From CAZHEV01 sp964531335 [NCBI: uncultured bacterium] (lineage in GTDB: Bacteria > Eisenbacteria > RBG-16-71-46 > CAZHEV01): 64,000 nt of DNA. A program made the position numbers and the translations under genes. Below the pieces are notes generated by a model. The model was not told the origin of the DNA and made no database searches. It was given only the letters and a program-made list of their open reading frames with translations. Positions 25,152 through 35,100 of this stretch are shown here, one piece after another. How positions within the stretch are numbered: position 1 is the stretch's first letter; the number at the start of each line of letters is the position of its first letter. Location: the NCBI GenBank assembly GCA_964531335.1, contig CAZHEV010000006.1, positions 62,001 through 126,000 on the forward strand, written 5' to 3'.

Positions 25152-26432
25152 CTATTGCAGGTGGCCCCAAAACCTCCGGAAGTCGTCAAGGTAGCTCCGG
25201 CAGCCGTTGGTGATCTGCTCAACGGTGTAGGTCCGCCACCTCGGGTTCATAGCGGTTGACCGGGCCTGCGCGACATTGCGGTTGGTGATCCAATTCTCGA
25301 TGTACGTCACGGGCTCGAACTGGCTCACCGGCTTCGTGTAGATCCATCCGTCGCAAAATTTCTGCAAAGTGAAGGGCTCATAACCATGCTTATAGACAGC
25401 ATTGGAAATCGGCAGGTCCGCCAGGGGTGATTCTCCGACATCAAAGCCGACGGCGAACGGTCCCTGTTGTCTGGCCAGCATGAACGCATCGAGTCGGCCA
25501 TCAGCGGGATGGGTGAATTCATCCGTGTAGCCGTTCGCATTGTTCCAGGGCGCGTGCAAGTATACCGTGACGACCCGAGGACCGAGCGCCTGACGGAGGT
25601 GGTTCCCGAAGCGCAACCCTCCAAACCCTATGAACCGACCCTCTTGCACGATCGGCTGCCGATATCCAGTAAAGGCATGATGGATGCCACAGTACGCGAG
25701 GACCTTGCCACCGCGCCGAACCTCCGCCAAGACCGGTTCGGCCCAATCGGCTTCGGTCTGAAGGCCGAAGACCCGCTGCAGAACCTCAGGGTTATCCCAA
25801 TCGGCCTCGCTCTTGTAGTGACTGTAGTCGGCGCTGTTGTTCAGGCCTACGACTCGAAGGGCGGACGAGCCGACAGGCCGCTTGAGGTTCATGTGCCAGA
25901 CGGCCTTGAGTATATCCACGTATTCCCGATAACCCCACGGCATGAATTGCCGGAAAAACACCTCGCGGGCCAGTTCCTCGTTCCATTCGGAATCAGTGAC
26001 GACGGAGTCGATGATCGCCTGATCCGAACGTCTGGCGAACTCGATGGCCAGGACGTGAACGCCGACCTCTTGCAGGCGGGGCACCAAGGCCTGGACCAGT
26101 TCTACATCGTGCCGGATGCGGTGTTGCTCTCCCAAGAGTACAATGTCGTGGTCTCGAAACAACCCAAGAACATAGTCGATCGGCGCCTGGCCGTGCTGCT
26201 CAAGCCAGGTCTCAAGTTCAGCTTGTAATTCGGCAGAAAGAGCCGGAGGTGCGACGGTCTCGCTGCTTTCGCCGGCATCCCCCCTGCCCGCTTCTCGACT
26301 ATCACACGCCGCCGCCAGAAGCCCCGTCGAGACGACGAGCACCGATAGAACGGAGATTGCCGACCCTCGGAGCACCTTGCTCAGTGATTCAGGCGAATAT
26401 CTCCTTGTGCGCTTCCTCGAAATCAAAGTCAT
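25152..26432 (-). CDS. ChaN/erythromycin-esterase-like lipoprotein
   Basis: A 426-residue protein. Residues about 22-43 form a signal ending in a lipobox (LLAAAC), so it is a lipoprotein. The mature domain has the ChaN/Tiki/EreA superfamily signature: DIVLLGEQHRIRHDVELV at about 94-111, VHVLAIEFARRSD, then GKVLAYCGIHHAFTGY and FGNHLRQALG. Members include haem-binding ChaN, Tiki-like proteases and erythromycin esterases, all built around the Glu/His pair seen here; which activity applies is unclear. It is the only cassette gene that is not a toxin, antitoxin or DNA-binding protein. Its cassette ends at attC site K; on its right I see no convincing attC or attI. Confidence 0.75.
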   Translation of the reverse strand: MTLISRKRTRRYSPESLSKVLRGSAISVLSVLVVSTGLLAAACDSREAGRGDAGESSETVAPPALSAELQAELETWLEQHGQAPIDYVLGLFRDHDIVLLGEQHRIRHDVELVQALVPRLQEVGVHVLAIEFARRSDQAIIDSVVTDSEWNEELAREVFFRQFMPWGYREYVDILKAVWHMNLKRPVGSSALRVVGLNNSADYSHYKSEADWDNPEVLQRVFGLQTEADWAEPVLAEVRRGGKVLAYCGIHHAFTGYRQPIVQEGRFIGFGGLRFGNHLRQALGPRVVTVYLHAPWNNANGYTDEFTHPADGRLDAFMLARQQGPFAVGFDVGESPLADLPISNAVYKHGYEPFTLQKFCDGWIYTKPVSQFEPVTYIENWITNRNVAQARSTAMNPRWRTYTVEQITNGCRSYLDDFRRFWGHLQ

Positions 26433-26987
26433 CCTCCTACGCAGACCTTCCGGCTAGCGTAAATTATACGGAGCTAGTTAAAGAGCATATGCCGCGAGGC
26501 TCGGCTGTATATGCAGGGCCTCGGCAGGTCGAGATCCCGCTCAACGCGCTGTCTATGTGTCTGTTAGCTGGCTGCCGATCTCCCGACAAACGGGGATATC
26601 CTGCATGAGTCTGCCGCATAACTAGATCTGTTGTAGTTTGATATAGGAACGCCGGATTCCCATGCTTTTCGACTGGGTGGAGTCGTGCTGAAATCGTGGC
26701 GGAAGTGGTCGCCTGGTAGGTCGAGGGTCCCACTTGTACGTTCTCCGGCTGAAATGTCGGTCCAAGGCGAATGTGACGCCATGATATGCGAGGAAAGAGG
26801 TGAAGTCAATCTCTACCAGCCCCTGCCGGTAGCAAGTGTTATTGGAGGCTCTATGGCCGTTGGGCTAACGGATTACCGGTCGCCAAGGGGAAGCTTCTAC
26901 GAGCACAAAGGAGATGGGTCAACCCGCCAGAACACGGCCATCACAGGGATCCGATCACACTCAATGTGCCGCCGAACGGACGGCACC
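26433..26987 (+). other. Non-coding junction between the array and the backbone
   Basis: No gene is supported. The stretch is lower in GC than the backbone. A short imperfect hairpin (TGCCGCGAGGC / GCCTCGGCA) lies near 26490-26530, and GCTCAAC...GTTAGCT about 37 bases apart near 26540-26577 could be a degenerate recombination core, but it is too short for an attC site. Confidence 0.4.
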
Positions 26988-27986
26988 TCACCCCACCTTC
27001 AACACCGCGGCGCCGTTTATCTCGCTTTTCTTTAATAGAATAAGGGCGCTGTTGACCTCTTCCAGAGAAAACTCCTGCACCTCGGTCTTTACGGGGACCT
27101 CGCCGGCCAGCTTCAACAGCTCCTCGGCGTCCTTTCGGGTGCCGGCGGTCACGCTGCGCACGGTGCGCTCATCGTATATCAGCCCGTATTCCATCTCGGG
27201 TATGGGCGACATGAATATTGCGTTGATGGCCAGCGTCCCGCCCTTGTCCAGCGCCTTCAGCGCATCGCGGACGAGGTCGCCCACCGGCGCGAACATGATG
27301 GCGTTTGTGAGCACGCCGGGTTTTAGCTCCTTTACGGTGCCCGTCCATACGGCGCCCAGGCGCTCGGCAAGTTCCATGTGCTCACGACTTCTGGTGTAGA
27401 CGTACACCTCGCAGTTCCAGTGGCGGGCGATCTGGATCGCTATGTGGGCCGAGGCCCCGAACCCGAAGAGCCCGAGCTTGCCGCCGGGCTCCACCTCGGA
27501 CAGCCTCAGCGCCCTGTAGCCTATGATCCCGGCGCATAGGAGTGGGGCGGCCTTCGCGTCGCTGAAGTTAGGGGGTATGGGATAGGCGAAGTCCTCGGAG
27601 ACAGTCACGTACTCGGCGTAGCCCCCGTCCACGTGGTAGCCCGTGAACTTCGCGTTCTCGCAGAGGTTCTCGAGACCCCTGCGGCAGTAGTCGCACTCCC
27701 CGCACGTGTGATTGAGCCAGGCCACGCCCACCCTGTCGCCTGTCTTGAACCTCGTTGCCCCCTCTCCCAAGGCTTCGACCCGGGCGACAATCTGATGGCC
27801 GGGCACGACGGGTAGCTTGGGCAGGTCCAGCTCGCCCTCGACCGTGTGTAGATCGGTGTGGCAAAGGCCACATGCCCCGATCTTGAGCAATATCTCACCC
27901 GGTCCCGGTTCGGGCCTCGCGATCTCGACTTTCTCGACGGACCTTTCGTTTACGGGCGCGGTGGACCTGAGGATCATTGCCTTCAA
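26988..27986 (-). CDS. Zinc-dependent alcohol dehydrogenase
   Basis: A 332-residue MDR-superfamily enzyme. Catalytic zinc residues are in GACGLCHTDLHTVEG and PVVPGHQIVARV; the structural zinc site is NHTCGECDYCRRG with LENLCENA. The Rossmann fold shows KLGLFGFGASAHIAIQIA. This pattern fits the AdhA-like, single-zinc-lobe alcohol dehydrogenases. I chose the TTG at 27984-27986 with GGAGG 7 bases upstream; an ATG three codons in has no ribosome site at good spacing. The longer frame upstream runs through low-complexity sequence overlapping the divergent gene and is not coding. Confidence 0.9.
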   Translation of the reverse strand: MKAMILRSTAPVNERSVEKVEIARPEPGPGEILLKIGACGLCHTDLHTVEGELDLPKLPVVPGHQIVARVEALGEGATRFKTGDRVGVAWLNHTCGECDYCRRGLENLCENAKFTGYHVDGGYAEYVTVSEDFAYPIPPNFSDAKAAPLLCAGIIGYRALRLSEVEPGGKLGLFGFGASAHIAIQIARHWNCEVYVYTRSREHMELAERLGAVWTGTVKELKPGVLTNAIMFAPVGDLVRDALKALDKGGTLAINAIFMSPIPEMEYGLIYDERTVRSVTAGTRKDAEELLKLAGEVPVKTEVQEFSLEEVNSALILLKKSEINGAAVLKVG

Positions 27987-28125
27987 GGCGTTGCCTCCGG
28001 GATATGGGGTACCTGCGATTCTCCGGGGCCTTATGCTAAGATGGGATGCACCCCCCGTCAAGAAGCGGCTATAATCACGCCATATGCCGCCCGATGACCG
28101 TGCGCTCGTATTTCGAGGAGAAGGT

Positions 28126-30294
28126 GTGGACAGTTCCCCTTCCAGAGTGCCCGCCATATGGATGCTCGTGGTAGTCCTCCTGCTCGCCCTGAGAGGAATT
28201 GCCACTTTCGCCGCGCCCACCTGGGCCTGGGGGCTGGATTCTCTAGCGGACCTACACCCGCTGTGGTCGCTGCTTCTGATTCCGTTCGCCCTGCCGCTTC
28301 TCAGGGGGCCGACGCGCGCCGTAGGCAGGGCCGCCGCGAGGGTCGCGGCAGCGGGCGGGGTGGTGGCTCTTGCGTTCACAGGAGTCCTCGGGGCTCTTTT
28401 CCTTCTTTTCAGGTCTCGCAACTTCCTGCTCGGGGACAGCCTTCTCTACGTTCACGCCCTCAGCGAGGGCATCCAGATCGAGTCGGCCGGCCGCAGGGAG
28501 GCCGGGGCCACGCTCGTGGTCTCGGCGCTTCACTGGTCTTTGAGAAAGACGGCCCTAGGCGACAGCCACACTACATTCGTCGTGGCGAGCGTGGCGGCGG
28601 GCGCAGTCTACTTGCTTCTGGCTTTCGCGGTGGCAAGGCTTCTGGCCAAGTCGGCGCAGGGAGCGGCACTTGTCTTCGCATCGCTAGTTGCCCTGGGGTC
28701 CCTCCAGATCTTCTTCGGTCACGCGGAGTACTACAGCCTGGTGGCCGCATCGGGCATGTTCTATATCTACCTTTCGCTTCGCTGGATCCTAGGAAAGGGC
28801 AATCTTCTTCTACCTACACTAGCGCTGGTCGTGGCGCTCTTCGTCCATGTCATGAACGCGCTTCTGCTGCTCTCTTTCGTCTGGCTTCTGTATTGCGCCC
28901 TCAGGCTGAGGTTGCGCATTCAGGCGGCCGCGTCCGCGCTCCTGGTGCCGGCGTTGCTGGTCACGGTCGCGGCGATAATCGACTACCCGGAGGAGAGCTT
29001 CTTCGCGATCCTCTCGGGAGGCAAGCACGTGCTGCCTCTTTTCAGCTACGATCCCGACTTCTACGCTTACGGGCTGTTCGACATCGATCACTTGAGCGAG
29101 TTCGCAAACGAGCTTCTGCTGACCTCCCCCTGCCTGCCGCTTCTGGCCGTGGCCGCCTTGTGGGCGATCGGACGTCGAGGCAAAGTATCAAAGACCGACA
29201 GGGAGACCGGGCGAGAGCACCCGCAAGAGAGACCGTTGTCGAAGACCAGGCACAGGCCCGCGATACGGCCCGCCGAAGAGCCCGGCTTATGCCCGCACGC
29301 TGAGGAGAAGTTCCTGCTGTTCGCGGCCCTGGGCGCCGCGATCTTCAGCTTCATGGCGAACCCGGCTCTGGGGATGGCCCGCGACTGGGACATATTCGCG
29401 TTTCCTTTCATGGCGATAACCCTCTACGTCTCCACGGTCGCCGCGCGGAGACTGGACAAGCGGCGGCTTCTGTGGCTTTGCGGAGCGGTCGTGGTGATAG
29501 GCGGCCTGCACCTGGGGCTATACGTCGCGAACAACAGATCGCCCTCCGCGTATGTGTCCCGGTTCAGAAGGATAGCCATGGAGGAGGATCTTTTCACGGA
29601 CACTCCACGCGCGGAGCTTTGGCGTTACCTGGGCTGGGAGGCCCTGAAGGCCGGCGACTTTGACCAGGCGAGAGAGGACTTGTTGCGCTCGGTCAGCGAT
29701 CATCACACGCAGGTAAAAGCGTACAAGATGCTCGCCGTCCTCGAGATCGGCGAGCAGTTCGATTGGCTTGCCTCGCGGGAGGGCCAGGCCCGTCGCAGGA
29801 CCCTGGAGATCGACTCGCAGGAGGGGATGATGGCGGAGGCCGCCCGCCTTGGTCTGATCCATTACTACAATACGGTGGCCCAGGGTGCCCCGAACAAGGT
29901 GCGGGCCCTTCTGGGCGCGGGGATAGCGGCGATCAAGGTCCAGGCGCCCGACTCGCTGATCGTGGACGCCTTCAAGCGGGCGGTCGAAACCGACCCGGAG
30001 GACCTGGAGGCACGCGCTTTCTGGGGAGACATGCTGCGCACTCACGGAAGGCTCGACGAGGCCGAGGTGCAGTACAACCGGGTCCTGAGCAGGCGAAGGT
30101 GGCAGGTCCGGGCCTTCATAGGAAGGGCCTGCGTCCTGGGGGCGCGCGGAGAGCCTGAGATGGCTTTCATCCTGGTGAGGGAGCTGCGCCGGCACTATCC
30201 GTGGTCGGTGGAGGCGCAGCAGTTCCTGCGCGACTGGCGTGAGGGAAAGCTCACGGAGCCCGACGATTTCCGGACGTTCTTCGTGACGCAGTGA
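28126..30294 (+). CDS. Polytopic membrane protein with C-terminal TPR-like repeats
   Basis: A 722-residue protein of unknown function. About ten hydrophobic segments occupy residues 10-480, including AIWMLVVVLLLALRG, WSLLLIPFALPLL and LLFAALGAAIFSFMA; charged loops separate them, with a Lys/Arg/Glu-rich loop near residues 355-400. The last 230 residues are soluble, with helical repeats of the tetratricopeptide type (WEALKAGDFDQAREDLLRS, GRLDEAEVQYNRVLSRRRWQ). The membrane part resembles glycosyltransferase-like or O-antigen ligase-like proteins only in general shape. The GTG at 28126 has GAGGAG just upstream and is preferred over an ATG at 28084, which has none. It is divergent from the alcohol dehydrogenase. 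Confidence 0.75.
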   Translation: MDSSPSRVPAIWMLVVVLLLALRGIATFAAPTWAWGLDSLADLHPLWSLLLIPFALPLLRGPTRAVGRAAARVAAAGGVVALAFTGVLGALFLLFRSRNFLLGDSLLYVHALSEGIQIESAGRREAGATLVVSALHWSLRKTALGDSHTTFVVASVAAGAVYLLLAFAVARLLAKSAQGAALVFASLVALGSLQIFFGHAEYYSLVAASGMFYIYLSLRWILGKGNLLLPTLALVVALFVHVMNALLLLSFVWLLYCALRLRLRIQAAASALLVPALLVTVAAIIDYPEESFFAILSGGKHVLPLFSYDPDFYAYGLFDIDHLSEFANELLLTSPCLPLLAVAALWAIGRRGKVSKTDRETGREHPQERPLSKTRHRPAIRPAEEPGLCPHAEEKFLLFAALGAAIFSFMANPALGMARDWDIFAFPFMAITLYVSTVAARRLDKRRLLWLCGAVVVIGGLHLGLYVANNRSPSAYVSRFRRIAMEEDLFTDTPRAELWRYLGWEALKAGDFDQAREDLLRSVSDHHTQVKAYKMLAVLEIGEQFDWLASREGQARRRTLEIDSQEGMMAEAARLGLIHYYNTVAQGAPNKVRALLGAGIAAIKVQAPDSLIVDAFKRAVETDPEDLEARAFWGDMLRTHGRLDEAEVQYNRVLSRRRWQVRAFIGRACVLGARGEPEMAFILVRELRRHYPWSVEAQQFLRDWREGKLTEPDDFRTFFVTQ

Positions 30295-30405
30295 TGCGCG
30301 GGATCCGGCGTTTGTCCAGCCCCCAAGCCATCGGCGGGCGCTCGCCCGACCCCAAGCCGGCCGGCGGCCGGCCGCCGAGTAACTCACGCGCGCGGGGCCC
30401 AGCCC

Positions 30406-31236
30406 TCACCTGAGCATCGCCGCGGCGAGCTCCTTCAGCAGCTTGAAAGCGGCCATGGTCGCAAGGTCCGAGCTGTCGCGGCCCGGGTTCAGCTCCACTA
30501 TGTCCGCCCCCACTATGGGCCCCGAAATTCCCTTAATAATGCGGATAACGTCACGGGTGGAGAGCCCGCCCGGTTCTGGATGAGCCACGCCCGGGGCGAA
30601 GCCCGGGTCGAGCACGTCCAGATCCAGTGAGACGTACACCGGCCCGTCGATCTTTACGGGTGCGCCCGACGCCATCTTATCTGCGGTTATCGTCTCCACC
30701 CCGAAGTGGTCCGCCTGCTCGCGCTGGTGCGGGTTGCCTGCCCTGATCCCCACCTGAACAAGGCGCCGGACGAGGTTCTCCTCCATGATCCTTGCGAAGG
30801 TGCATGCGTGCGACTTGCGGATCCCCTCGTACTCGTCGTACAGGTCGGGGTGCGCGTCGAGATGGAGCACGCTCAGCCCCCGGTGCGCTTTGGAGTAGGC
30901 CCTGAGGACGGGGTGCGTGATGGCGTGATCTCCCCCGATAGAAAGGACCCTGGCCCCTTTGCCAAGCAGCTCATCTATAGTCGTTTCGATTAGCTCTTCG
31001 ATCTCTGCCACTGCGCCCAGCTCCAGGTCTCCGATGTCGCGGAAGCGCGGCTGAGAGTCGAGATCGGTCCCGTCCTCTGAGCACATGTTCGAGGATCCGC
31101 CGAGCATCACCCGGCGGATCCGGGCCGGGGCCTCCGCGGCGCCGCGCTGGAAAGACGATCGCACGTCGGTGGGCACCCCGAGCAGCACGACCGCTTCCTG
31201 GCCGAGATTCTTCAACGATCCGGTAATGTCCGCCAC
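30406..31236 (-). CDS. speB: Agmatinase/ureohydrolase-family enzyme
   Basis: A 276-residue arginase-superfamily enzyme. Mn ligands lie in SIGGDHAITHPVLRA, HLDAHPDLYDEYEG and SLDLDVLDPGFAPG; GVAHPEPGGLSTRDV follows. These features fit agmatinase-type ureohydrolases (agmatine to putrescine and urea), though formiminoglutamase and guanidinobutyrase are not excluded. The start is a GTG at 31234-31236 with GGAG upstream. It lies 14 bases after the reductase gene on the same strand. Confidence 0.85.
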   Translation of the reverse strand: MADITGSLKNLGQEAVVLLGVPTDVRSSFQRGAAEAPARIRRVMLGGSSNMCSEDGTDLDSQPRFRDIGDLELGAVAEIEELIETTIDELLGKGARVLSIGGDHAITHPVLRAYSKAHRGLSVLHLDAHPDLYDEYEGIRKSHACTFARIMEENLVRRLVQVGIRAGNPHQREQADHFGVETITADKMASGAPVKIDGPVYVSLDLDVLDPGFAPGVAHPEPGGLSTRDVIRIIKGISGPIVGADIVELNPGRDSSDLATMAAFKLLKELAAAMLR

Positions 31237-31250
31237 CGCGCGTTTCTCCT

Positions 31251-32033
31251 TCAGCTTCTAAGATATGATGCGCCGTTTGCGTCCAGGATGGCGCCGGTCA
31301 TGTACTCCGAGCCCTCGGAGGCGAGGAACACCGCAGCGCGCGCTATCTCCTGCGGCGTGGCGACTCGGTTCAACGGGCTCTGGGCCCTGATCGCGTCGCC
31401 CTCCGGCCCGCGCAGGGCGTTCATCGTCATATCCGTCTCCACGTATCCGGGCGCGATCACGGTCACGTACACTTTGTGAGGAGCGAGGGCCTGCGCCAGG
31501 GACTGGCTGAGCGCATTCAGCCCGGCCTTGCTCGCGCCGTAGGCCGGAGTGTCCGGCTCCCCGCGGAACGCCCCCCGCGATGAGATATTGACGATCCGCC
31601 CGCCGCCTCTTTCTATCATGTGTCTGGCCGCCCAGAAAGATAGATGCGCGGGTCCCAGCAGGTTTATACCGATAGTGTCCCGCCAGTTCTTGAGCCAGTC
31701 CTCGTAGTCGATCTCCGCTATGGGCGCGTGCGGCTCGTAGATGCCGGCGTTGTTCACCAGGACGTCTACCTTCCCAAGCCTTTCGATCACCAGATCCACC
31801 AGAGACCTGCAATTGTCCGGCTCGGTCAGATCGGCCCCGAAGGCCCCGTGCGGGCCGCCGGGGAGCGTCGTCAAGGTCTGCTCGGCCGCGGCCTTGTTTA
31901 CGTTGAAGTGGGCGGCGACGCCCGCCCCCTCGGCCGCGAACGCCCGGGCTATCGCGCTTCCTATGCCCCTTGAGCCGCCCGTCACGAGAACAACTTTGTC
32001 TTTGAACTTCATAGTTTCCCGGCCCTTATCCAT
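31251..32033 (-). CDS. SDR-family oxidoreductase (3-oxoacyl-ACP-reductase-like)
   Basis: A 260-residue short-chain dehydrogenase: cofactor loop [29 protein letters not shown], the catalytic Ser in [19 protein letters not shown] with the Tyr-x3-Lys pair, and a late PG loop ([11 protein letters not shown]). The family reduces ketones or 3-oxoacyl-ACP with NAD(P)H. The ATG at 32031-32033 has GAGGAG close upstream; a second ATG seven codons later would also give a complete fold. It forms a short operon with the ureohydrolase gene. Confidence 0.88.
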   Translation of the reverse strand: MDKGRETMKFKDKVVLVTGGSRGIGSAIARAFAAEGAGVAAHFNVNKAAAEQTLTTLPGGPHGAFGADLTEPDNCRSLVDLVIERLGKVDVLVNNAGIYEPHAPIAEIDYEDWLKNWRDTIGINLLGPAHLSFWAARHMIERGGGRIVNISSRGAFRGEPDTPAYGASKAGLNALSQSLAQALAPHKVYVTVIAPGYVETDMTMNALRGPEGDAIRAQSPLNRVATPQEIARAAVFLASEGSEYMTGAILDANGASYLRS

Positions 32034-32150
32034 ACTCTCCTCGATGTATGTCACTTGGCGGCACGGCGCCCGCGGACTGGACGTTTATCCGTTTTCTTGA
32101 ATGAGAATAGAGGAGCCGCCGGACCGCCTCAAGGGCAAACCACCGGCGGC

Positions 32151-35100
32151 CTAGCCCCGCAGGCGCGGCTGGGGGCCCCGCTTGAGGCCCTTGGACATCT
32201 GGGAGAAGAGCGTGAGCGCGGGGCGAAGGGGATCTATCTCGCCGGTTCGAAGCCTCAGGCCGAACTTCCTCTTTCCGTACAGCTCGACCGGAAGCGAGAC
32301 GTCCGAGAGAAGCAGCTCCACCTCGTTCCTGGTGAACTTCCTCGCGCCCTCCGCCTCGACCATCCCCCTCCTGACCGAGAGGTATCCCATACGCGCCTCG
32401 CCGGCCAGGATCCTCACCCGCCTGAGATCGAGAAGGGCCCTTGCCTGGCTCGGAAGCTCGCCGAAGCGGTCGGCCAGCTCCCCCTCCAGCGAATCCACCT
32501 CCACTATGGAAATTGTCTCGGCGAGCCGCTTGTACAGGTTCACTTTCTCGCCGCCGTCGGCCACGTAATCGTCGGGCAGGTACGCGTCGAGATCGGTCAC
32601 CATCTTGGGTATGGCGACTATCTCCACCTCCTCGCCCTTTATCTCCCTGACGGCCTCCTCCAGGAGCTTGCAGTACATGTCGAAGCCCACGCTCCATAGA
32701 AAACCGTGCTGCTCGGGCCCGAGCAAGTTCCCCGCTCCTCTTATCTCGAGATCCCTCAAGGCTATCTTGAAGCCGGAGCCCAGATCCTCGAACTCCTCGA
32801 GCACGCGCAGCCTCTTCGTCGCTTCCTCGCTTATGGCCCTTCGGGGAGGCACCAGCAGGTAGGCGTGGGCCTTCACGTGCGAGCGGCCAACCCTTCCCCT
32901 CAGCTGGTAGAGCTGAGCCAGGCCGAACCTGTCGGCCCTGTTTATCACAATCGTGTTGACGTTGGGCATGTCCAGGCCGGACTCGACTATCATGCTGGAC
33001 ACGAGCACGTCGAACGTCCTGTTCATGAAGTCCAGCATGACGGACTCGAGCGCCCTCTCGCTCATCTGCCCGTGCGCCACCGCTATCCTCACCTGTGGGA
33101 CCAACCTGGCCAGAAAGATCGCCATCGCGTCTATGGACCGGACCCAGTTATGGATGAAGAAGCACTGGCCGCCGCGGTCGACCTCGCGCAGTATCGCGTC
33201 GGCTATTATCTCCTCGTTGAAGTCGAGTATCTCCGTGTGAATCGGGAAGCGGCCCTTGGGCGGCGTATTGATCACCGACATGTCCCTGGCGTTCATAAGT
33301 GACATGTGCAGTGTGCGCGGAATGGGCGTGGCGGTCATGGTCAGCACATCCGCGAGGGCCTTCATGCCCCTTATCTTCTCCTTGTGGGCGACGCCGAAAC
33401 GCTGCTCCTCGTCTATCACCACCAGTCCGAGGTCTTTGAACTCGACGTCCTTCTGTAGAAGGCGGTGGGTGCCTATCACTATGTCCACCTGTCCGGCCTT
33501 CAGCGCCTCTGTAGTCTTTCGCTGCCGGGCCCTCGTCTTGAACCTGCTCAGAACCTCGATACGAATGGGAAACCGCTCCATGCGCTCCCTGAAGGTGGAC
33601 AGATGCTGCTCCGCCAACACCGTTGTGGGCACAAGCACGGCGACCTGCTTGCCTCCGGTAACCGCTTTGAAGGCCGCCCTGACCGCAAGCTCCGTCTTGC
33701 CGTATCCCACATCGCCGCAGACGAGTCTGTCCATCGGCTTGTCCGACTCCATGTCCTTCTTGATCTCCGCGGCCGCCCAGGCCTGGTCGGGCGTCTCCTC
33801 GTACTGGAACGAGCTCTCCAGCTCCGACTGCCATGTAGTGTCCGGCGGAAAGGCGTGCCCGGGACGGGCCTTTCGAACCGCGTAGGCCCTTATGAGCTGC
33901 TCGGCCATGTCCTTGACCGCCTTCTTCACCCGCGCCTTGGTGCGCGACCAGGCGGCCGTGCCGAGCCGGTTCATGTTGGGGGCCCGGCCCTCCTCGGCCA
34001 CGTACTTCTGAATGAGATGAAGCTGGTCCGCCGGCAGAAAGAGCCTGTCGCCCAGCGCGTAGTCGATGTGCAGGCAATCGGTCTCGTGCCCGTCCACGAC
34101 TATCCTTCTGAGCCCTCTGTAGACGCCTATCCCGTGATCGACGTGGACGACGTAGTTTCCCGGCTGAAGCGACATGAGCTGCTTGACCGGCACGCCGGGC
34201 GCGGCCGCGCGGCGGCGGCGGCGCCTGCGGAATCTCTCAAAGATCTGATGGTCGGTCAGCAAGGCGAATCCGGCCTCGGGGAAAGAGAACCCCTGGCTTA
34301 TCACGCCCACCTCGAAGGTCGCCGGGACCCGCCCGAGGATCTCCTCGAGCCTGTCCTTTTGCCCAGTGTTGTCGCACAGCACATGCGTGGACATGCCCTG
34401 CTCGTGCAGCCGATCGAGGTATCCCCTCAGCGAGTCCATGCTTCTCGCCACCGGCTCCTGCGCGGAGGCGCCCAGCCTGATGACCGAGCCGGGCTGCTCC
34501 CGGCCCCGGCCCCGGGGCTCCTTCTTTTGAGACGGCTCCGCCGGCCGCCCGCCCGGCCGCTCCGCCGGTGTAGCGGCCGGGTCCCGAGTACGCTCCGGCG
34601 AACGCTCCGGCACGGATCGCTCTTCGGAGGACCGCGGCAAGGAGAAGGCCTGAGACGTTACCAGGGAGAGCACCTCCAACCCGCCCAGGGAAAGGAGGCG
34701 CTCTTCGACCTCGCCGGCGGACGAAAAGAGCTCCCGCGGGGGGTAGGGAAGCGGAAAAGGCGGCTCGAAGCTCCTGTCGAGGAACTTGTTTATCTCGCCG
34801 TGCCTGTCCTCTAAGGCGGTCTCGATCCCCGGCGGATCTACCCTGACCACCACAGCGTCATGCGGTATGTATGAAAGCGGATGGGTCAACGACTGGTCGT
34901 AGAGGCCGGCCAGCCATTCGACTCCTTCGAAGTAGACGTTGTGCCTTACAGTGTCGGCCAGGGCCGACATAGGCTCCTCCTCGAGCCCTTCGAGGTAATC
35001 GGCCGCCGCCTCCACTCGCCCGGGATCGAGAACGAGCTCGTGCGTCGGCAGGATCACGGCCTCGTCCAGCGACCGCACGGATCGCTGCGACACGGGATCG

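Noticed and set aside
26540-26577. GCTCAAC...GTTAGCT pair that could be an attI or attC at the right end of the array
   Set aside because: Only about 37 bases separate the boxes and there is no inner stem, so it does not meet the structure of the other sites; chance is likely.
26685-27035. Plus-strand open frame of 116 codons in the gap right of the cassette array
   Set aside because: No recognisable domain, no Shine-Dalgarno, and it runs into the 3' end of the opposite-strand alcohol dehydrogenase.
30295-30405. GC-rich hairpins between the convergent membrane/TPR and ureohydrolase genes as a bidirectional terminator
   Set aside because: Hairpins such as CGGGCG/CGCCCG are present but no U-run follows on either strand, so a terminator is not supported.
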